NCBI GenBank assembly: GCA_035949375.1 | Contig: DASZIG010000128.1 | Coordinates: 1-64,000 of the forward strand | Origin: Gp13-AA77 sp035949375 | GTDB lineage: Bacteria; Acidobacteriota; Terriglobia; UBA7540 | Length of the DNA: 64,000 nucleotides | Direction: 5' to 3' | Shown here: positions 59,741-64,000 of the stretch, piece after piece | How the letters are laid out: every line of letters starts with the position of its first letter | How positions within the stretch are numbered: position 1 is the stretch's first letter | Notes under the pieces: generated by a model | Databases searched by the model: none | What the model saw: the letters and a program-made list of their open reading frames with translations, nothing else | Told to the model about the DNA's origin: nothing | Translations under genes and position numbers: made by a program

Positions 59741-60177
59741 AAGACGAGTTTACTTGTGCCTGCCGCGTTTGGGGACTTGATTCTGAAACCAGGCGCCCAG
59801 CGTCCCCCGGGGGGCGGAAAGTGAATCCGGCTATGTTATTGATTCCAAGCAACATTACAGCTTCATTCCGTAGCCATGTTTCACTCGCGGCGCAGCTCGG
59901 TGCCTGAAGCGGTCCGGACCCCGCACGCCAGTGGGACACGCGCCGTCCGGCGCATTCTCAAATCGAGGATCGTCAAATGGGGGCGGAGTGTCATGGAAGG
60001 CTCCGGGTCGAGACGCGAGCCTACCAGTTTCCGGCCCGGTTGTCAAGGGTCAGGTCGAGGCCCTTGTTGTAGCCTACGCTGAACCAGAAGGACGTCCCGG
60101 GGGCGCTTCCGCCTGCGTACCGGTGTGGCACAATCGACTAGAGCCGGGCAATGAGGGCATCCGGCGCGGGAGAGATC
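59741..60177. other. Leader and spacer between Rieske and FUSC-like genes
   Basis: The stretch has no long ORF of coding character. A minus-strand frame at about 60034-60140 reads YAGGSAPGTSFWFSVGYNKG before its stop and may be the tail of a lost protein. A TTGACA/TAGGCT promoter lies on the minus strand. Confidence 0.45.
60018..60046 (-). promoter_or_regulatory. Minus-strand sigma70 promoter
   Basis: On the minus strand, TTGACA (60046-60041) and TAGGCT (60023-60018) are separated by exactly 17 bases. It points towards the Rieske oxygenase gene, giving a leader of about 270 bases. Confidence 0.55.
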
Positions 60178-60693
60178 ATGCGAAGACCAAACGGCTGGGC
60201 CGTGCTGCGACTGGACCGGCAAACTCTGGAGCAATCGGCGCGGACCGCGATCGTGGCCGTGGGGTCCGTCGTGGTGGCGCGCGTAGCCCGGCTGCCGGAA
60301 TCCTACTGGGCGCCGATCATCGCCCTGGTGGTGATGCAGTCGACCCTCGGGGCGGCTTTGAAGATTTCGGGTCAACGCATCGTCGGCACAGCGCTCGGCG
60401 GGGTTTTCGGCGCGCTGGTGGTCCTATATTTCGGGTCGGGTGTCGTTGCCTTCGGTGCCGGCGTGTTCGTCATGGGCCTGGTCTGCGCTCTTCTGCGCGT
60501 GGGGCCGTCCGCCTATCACTTTTCCGGTGTCACGCTGGCGATTGTAATGCTGGTTGCGCGCAACGAGCCCGTATGGCTGGTGGCGGTTCATCGCTTCTGC
60601 GAGGTCTCGGTGGGAGTGGGCGTGGGCCTTGCGGTTTCGGCCCTGTGGCCCGAGCGTGAAGCAACCACCGCGGCCACCGATCCACACTCCTGA
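60178..60693 (+). CDS. FUSC-like (aromatic acid exporter-type) membrane protein
   Basis: The ATG at 60178 follows gggagag. The 171-residue product is a single FUSC-type membrane half: LEQSARTAIVAVGSVVVARV, then the characteristic LPESYWAPIIALVVMQSTLG near residue 45 and GQRIVGTALGGVFGAL. Five or six helices are predicted. Full-length FUSC/YccS proteins contain two such halves plus cytoplasmic domains, so this is a short, stand-alone version. They export aromatic acids or fusaric acid. An upstream in-frame ATG at 60151 is possible but has no RBS. Confidence 0.83.
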   Translation: MRRPNGWAVLRLDRQTLEQSARTAIVAVGSVVVARVARLPESYWAPIIALVVMQSTLGAALKISGQRIVGTALGGVFGALVVLYFGSGVVAFGAGVFVMGLVCALLRVGPSAYHFSGVTLAIVMLVARNEPVWLVAVHRFCEVSVGVGVGLAVSALWPEREATTAATDPHS

Positions 60694-60890
60694 CAGTGCC
60701 GGCCAGGATGGAATTCCTTTGCGTGATCCCGCCCCGTTCTCGAGTCAATGCTCCGCAGCACCTCAGAGTGGGATTTTGGGGCTGGTCCACGCCATCCAGG
60801 TACGAGCCCTGACACCGCGTGTGCCCGGCGCCCGGACTTGATGCCTGCCAGCCCCTCGATCCCAAGCGGGAATCCAACCGGCCGGCGGCC

Positions 60891-61994
60891 TTACGGAGTC
60901 CGGAGGAAGCCGTGCGAAACACCGCTGGAGTCAACCTCAAACCCGGTGATCGCACCCATCGGGTTATTCGTCAACGCAACGGTGCCCTGACCGCTGCTTG
61001 TTCCCGCCCCCGGAGCATCGAACGTGCTGATGGTACCGTTCGTGGCGCGCAAGAAGCCGTGATTCACACCGTTCGAGTCGATGTATTGCCCGGTGATCGC
61101 CCCCTCCGCATTGATACCCTCAGGCTCAGTGCCTTGACCGGAGGCCGTACCCGCGCCTGTAACGTCGAACGTCGTGATCGTGCCGCTTGAAGCGCGCACG
61201 TAGCCGTGATCAGCTCCGTTCGAGTCAATGTAGAACCCCATCGTCGTCCCCTCCGAGTTGAGGCCGGAATTGTTGGTGCCCTGCCCCGTCCCCGTGCCGG
61301 CGCCAGGAGCGTCAAAAGTGGTGATGTCGCCGTCCAAAGAGCGCAAAAAGCCGTGAAGGACGGTGTTCGCGTCAGCGTAAGTTCCCGAGATCTTCCCCGC
61401 CGCGTTCAGGCCGATGATCGCCGACGGTACGGTCCCCTGGTCGGCGCCGGTTCCCGCGTCCTGAGCGTTGAAGCTGACGAAGTCACCGGTGGAGGTGCGC
61501 AGGAAGCCGTGAAAATTGGTGTTGGCGTCGATGTAGTATCCCGCGACGCCGCCCGCCCGGTCGATGTTTTCTGCGAAGGTGCCCTGCCCCGAGCTGGTGC
61601 CCGCGTCCGGAGCGTCGAAGGTGGTAAAAGAGCCGTCGGAAGCGCGCACGAAACCGTGAGCCACCATGCTCCCGTCGATGTAGTATCCCGCGAGCGCGCC
61701 GGCCGGCGAGAGGCAGAAGGCAAAGGTGCCTTGACCCGAGCCGGTGCCGGCGCCCGGGGCGTCGACGGCGGTGAACGTGCCGTCGGAAGTGCGCAGGTAG
61801 CCGTGCGCCACATCGCTTGAATCGAAGTCGTACCCCCAGATTGTCCCCGCCGGATTGATGCCTTCGCCGAGGGTACCCTGGCCCGAGGCCGTCCCCGCGC
61901 CCGGAGCGTCGAAGGTGGTAATGGTTTGAGCCTGCGCCAAACCGCAAGCCAGAAGTAAAGCGACCACCAGTTTCCAAACGTGCTGCTGTTTCAT
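60891..61994 (-). CDS. Secreted protein made of seven 48-residue repeats
   Basis: The ATG at 61994 has ggaggagg directly upstream and a signal peptide (LVVALLLACGLAQAQ). The rest is seven repeats of 47-52 residues, each with TFDAPGAGT.SGQGT, then GIN..G.I.G.YID.N and HGFLR..DG. The repeat number and the strand-like pattern suggest a closed seven-bladed propeller, but this is inference. Individual units are very similar, so the DNA is also repetitive. No catalytic residues are evident. About 367 residues. It is followed by the FUSC-like gene in the opposite direction. Confidence 0.85.
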   Translation of the reverse strand: MKQQHVWKLVVALLLACGLAQAQTITTFDAPGAGTASGQGTLGEGINPAGTIWGYDFDSSDVAHGYLRTSDGTFTAVDAPGAGTGSGQGTFAFCLSPAGALAGYYIDGSMVAHGFVRASDGSFTTFDAPDAGTSSGQGTFAENIDRAGGVAGYYIDANTNFHGFLRTSTGDFVSFNAQDAGTGADQGTVPSAIIGLNAAGKISGTYADANTVLHGFLRSLDGDITTFDAPGAGTGTGQGTNNSGLNSEGTTMGFYIDSNGADHGYVRASSGTITTFDVTGAGTASGQGTEPEGINAEGAITGQYIDSNGVNHGFLRATNGTISTFDAPGAGTSSGQGTVALTNNPMGAITGFEVDSSGVSHGFLRTP

Positions 61995-62482
61995 AACCTC
62001 CTCCTTGTTTTGAATTGATTGTGTTGAGACAAGCTGGTCCCCGGGATTCCGCGAGCGGCGGCACACATTTGGCTTTCCTCGACCACGCCTTTATGCACTC
62101 ATCCTGCCATCAACAGCCGCGCCGCACCCCGGTTTTCAGGAGAATTACCAAGCAGGGAGAATCAGGGATGACCCTACAGTCGCGAGTAACAGACCTACAC
62201 CCCCGCACCGTTCGAGTGCGAACAACGCTTCTTCAGGCGTCGACAGAATTCTGCATCTACCTATGAAAGGGAGAAACTCCGTGCGAAAAATCTACCGAAA
62301 ACTGTAGAAGGCCGCCGGACCACCAGGGCGAGGTCAAGAGGTGTGCCCAAGGGAATTGGAAGAAGAGAAGCGCGCTGGAATGTTGCCTCGCGGAGGGTTT
62401 CGAAGCATGCCCGGAGGGCCGCTTCACCTCTTCGGGGCTGCGCGGCAAACGCGCTCCGGTCCCACGGGCTCCGTACCGCTGA
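61995..62482. other. Gene-free stretch between porin and repeat-protein genes
   Basis: 488 bases with only short, unrecognised frames. It should contain the promoter of the seven-repeat protein gene and the transcript end of the porin gene. No clear promoter boxes and no hairpin with T-run were found. Confidence 0.4.
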
Positions 62483-64000
62483 TCAGAAGGTGAAACGACC
62501 ACCGATCGTCGGAGCAAGGTTATTGTTGTAGTTATAGGGGACGCCGGGGCCATGAGGAATGGCGATGGCCAGACCGCCGCCCACGTAGGAATACGCAACT
62601 CCGGCGAAAGCGTCGAAACGCTTGGTGAGGTGGCGATCCGCATAGAGCGACCCCTCGTTGAGGGTGCCCGCGCAGGAACTGCGGAAACCGGCTTCGGGCG
62701 AGCAGGTTGACGGAATACGGAAGTCGTTCTGCCGCTGTTGGTACCAGGCCAAAGTGATGTCGGTTTTGCTGTCGAGCGCGTATTTCCCGCCCGTCCACCA
62801 GATCTGCACGTGCTTGGGAGAATCAAGATTGTTGTCTTCAACGCCGCTCATGAGGTAACCGCCCTGGTCCAAGGCGCCAACCCCCAACGGGTTCACCGGG
62901 TTAGACTGCCGGATGTATTCGTAGCCGGCAAACAACTTGAATGGGTCCCACGTATACTTGGCGGCGGCCATAATGGCGCGGTTGTCGGTCACGATGCCAT
63001 ATACGGTGTTGGTGGTTGCGATCAGATTGGTCCCCGTTATGGGATTTGTATTGATGCTGTCGGTGGTCGACTGATAGGGCGCCGAGAGACTCTGCGGCCC
63101 CAGCAGGGGGTTCAATACGCTGATCGCCTGGTTGTAACGTTGGTAGACCACATCGGCGGAGAACTTGCCCTGGGTCCCGCCGAGATCGAATCCAAAAGCG
63201 TTGTTATGCGCCTGTTCCGGCGTACATGTGGCGGCAGTCCAGGTTGCGGAGGCCGAGTAGCAGCCGGCGGAACCATCGGCGAATTTATACATCGCGCCGA
63301 AATGGACCGGGCCATAGATGAGGCGATACTTCAGGGCGTCGTCCCAACGGCTGTCCTCGGTGTCGCCGCCGCCGGCCATCGTGCCGTTATATCCGATGTA
63401 CGAAAAGGCATAGCTGCCGCCGGCCGGATCGTAGAGGAGCATCGCATCGGTACCGAGCGCGCGCTGGCGACCGAAGGTCAGCGTGCCGAACTCCTCGGAC
63501 GATACACCGGCATAGTATTCGTCATTGAAGGGTTGGCCCGCGCGCGCGCCGTCGATGGCTTCCGAATAGCTGGCCCTGGGAAGGCCGTTGTTGGTGATGT
63601 CGGTGGCTGACGCGTTGGCGAGCTGGCCGGACTGCGGATTGATGCCACTTGAAGCGTTGAATACAACGGACCAGCCATGGGCAAACTCTTCCTTGCCCCT
63701 GACGCCCAGGCCCGTCTGCTGCAGGTTGTTCGGCGCGATAACGAATCGATGCTGATAGCCGTTCCGGTTCACCAGCGATTCGCCTTCATAGTTGACGGCG
63801 TTTTCCGGTAAGCCGTGGCTGACCCAGCCAACGCCGACGTCATACGCACCGTACAGCGTGATGCCGTGCCAGCTCAGCGCGCAATCGGTGGTGGCGAACT
63901 CGTGGCCGCTCGCGCAGGCGTCGGGGGTGCTCCGCTGCATCTTGATGTCGACCGCGGCGTCCTGGCCAGCCGCCAGGTTGATCCCCGTGTGCGCATCGGC
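62483..64000 (-). CDS. Gram-negative porin (5' end outside window)
   Basis: The frame is open from the window edge (GCC at 64000) to the stop at 62483, so the N-terminus and signal peptide are missing; internal ATG 63940 is not the true start. The sequence is a 16-strand general porin: GITLYGAYDVGVGWVSHG near the start, GLGVRGKEEFAHGWSVVFN, SSEEFGTLTFGRQRALGTDA, and a terminal strand ending APTIGGRFTF with the C-terminal Phe needed for BAM assembly. It is like the GBP (beta-proteobacterial) porin family and would form a diffusion channel for small solutes. At least 505 residues. Confidence 0.87.
   Translation of the reverse strand, partial: ADAHTGINLAAGQDAAVDIKMQRSTPDACASGHEFATTDCALSWHGITLYGAYDVGVGWVSHGLPENAVNYEGESLVNRNGYQHRFVIAPNNLQQTGLGVRGKEEFAHGWSVVFNASSGINPQSGQLANASATDITNNGLPRASYSEAIDGARAGQPFNDEYYAGVSSEEFGTLTFGRQRALGTDAMLLYDPAGGSYAFSYIGYNGTMAGGGDTEDSRWDDALKYRLIYGPVHFGAMYKFADGSAGCYSASATWTAATCTPEQAHNNAFGFDLGGTQGKFSADVVYQRYNQAISVLNPLLGPQSLSAPYQSTTDSINTNPITGTNLIATTNTVYGIVTDNRAIMAAAKYTWDPFKLFAGYEYIRQSNPVNPLGVGALDQGGYLMSGVEDNNLDSPKHVQIWWTGGKYALDSKTDITLAWYQQRQNDFRIPSTCSPEAGFRSSCAGTLNEGSLYADRHLTKRFDAFAGVAYSYVGGGLAIAIPHGPGVPYNYNNNLAPTIGGRFTF

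Overview
Organism. The window is GC-rich bacterial DNA from a Gram-negative cell: it encodes LpxD (lipid A), a TonB-dependent receptor, an OmpA protein and a porin. Several families point to Acidobacteriota, probably Terriglobia: an Oar-like TonB receptor with a carboxypeptidase-regulatory N-domain, GloVer tandem repeats, choice-of-anchor-D domains, a SpoIVB/S55-type secreted protein, a PknB-TPR kinase beside a PEGA protein, and many short intergenic repeats. No phage, IS transposase or CRISPR array was seen. The taxonomic call is inference from family content.

Layout. 1-5.5 kb: a partial GloVer repeat protein, a lone nuoI with a clear promoter, a RelE-type toxin-antitoxin pair with a frameshifted toxin, a secreted Gfo/Idh/MocA oxidoreductase, then about 1.6 kb of repeats and gene remnants. 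5.5-16 kb: a Tat aldo/keto reductase, then a minus-strand series (histidine-rich membrane protein, small secreted protein, CPBP protease, two M16 peptidases flanking an esterase-propeller fusion, and an amidohydrolase). 16-29 kb, plus strand: zinc alcohol dehydrogenase, an FMN riboswitch leading into a TonB-dependent receptor, a polytopic membrane protein, an S55-family protein, a large beta-propeller, and an ECF sigma / anti-sigma / DUF4097 operon. 29-35 kb: aroK, lpxD, the three-gene pntAA-pntAB-pntB transhydrogenase operon with a terminator, and a VapBC pair with a decayed toxin. 35-47 kb: a sialidase-fold protein, a beta-helix/choice-of-anchor-D protein, an OmpA protein, a rhodanese, a Ser/Thr kinase and a PEGA lipoprotein. 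47-64 kb: an MFS transporter, a 1.4 kb near-empty stretch, a sigma-54 activator, tRNA-Arg(TCT), an APC permease, tRNA-Lys(TTT), a LOG-family protein, a large Ntn-hydrolase-like protein, a Rieske oxygenase, a FUSC-like protein, a seven-repeat secreted protein and a partial porin.

How genes work together. The most informative locus is 17.26-21.06 kb. An extended -10 promoter is followed by a canonical FMN (RFN) aptamer. Downstream lies a 9-base element complementary both to the aptamer's 5' strand and, over 7 bases, to the Shine-Dalgarno region just before the GTG start of the TonB receptor. This predicts FMN-dependent translational repression of an outer-membrane transporter, making the receptor a candidate flavin importer. 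Other functional units are the ECF sigma/anti-sigma pair with its DUF4097 partner, the active plus non-catalytic M16 pair, the PntAA/AB/B proton-pumping transhydrogenase, and the kinase-PEGA pair. Both toxin-antitoxin loci keep intact antitoxins but have broken toxins.
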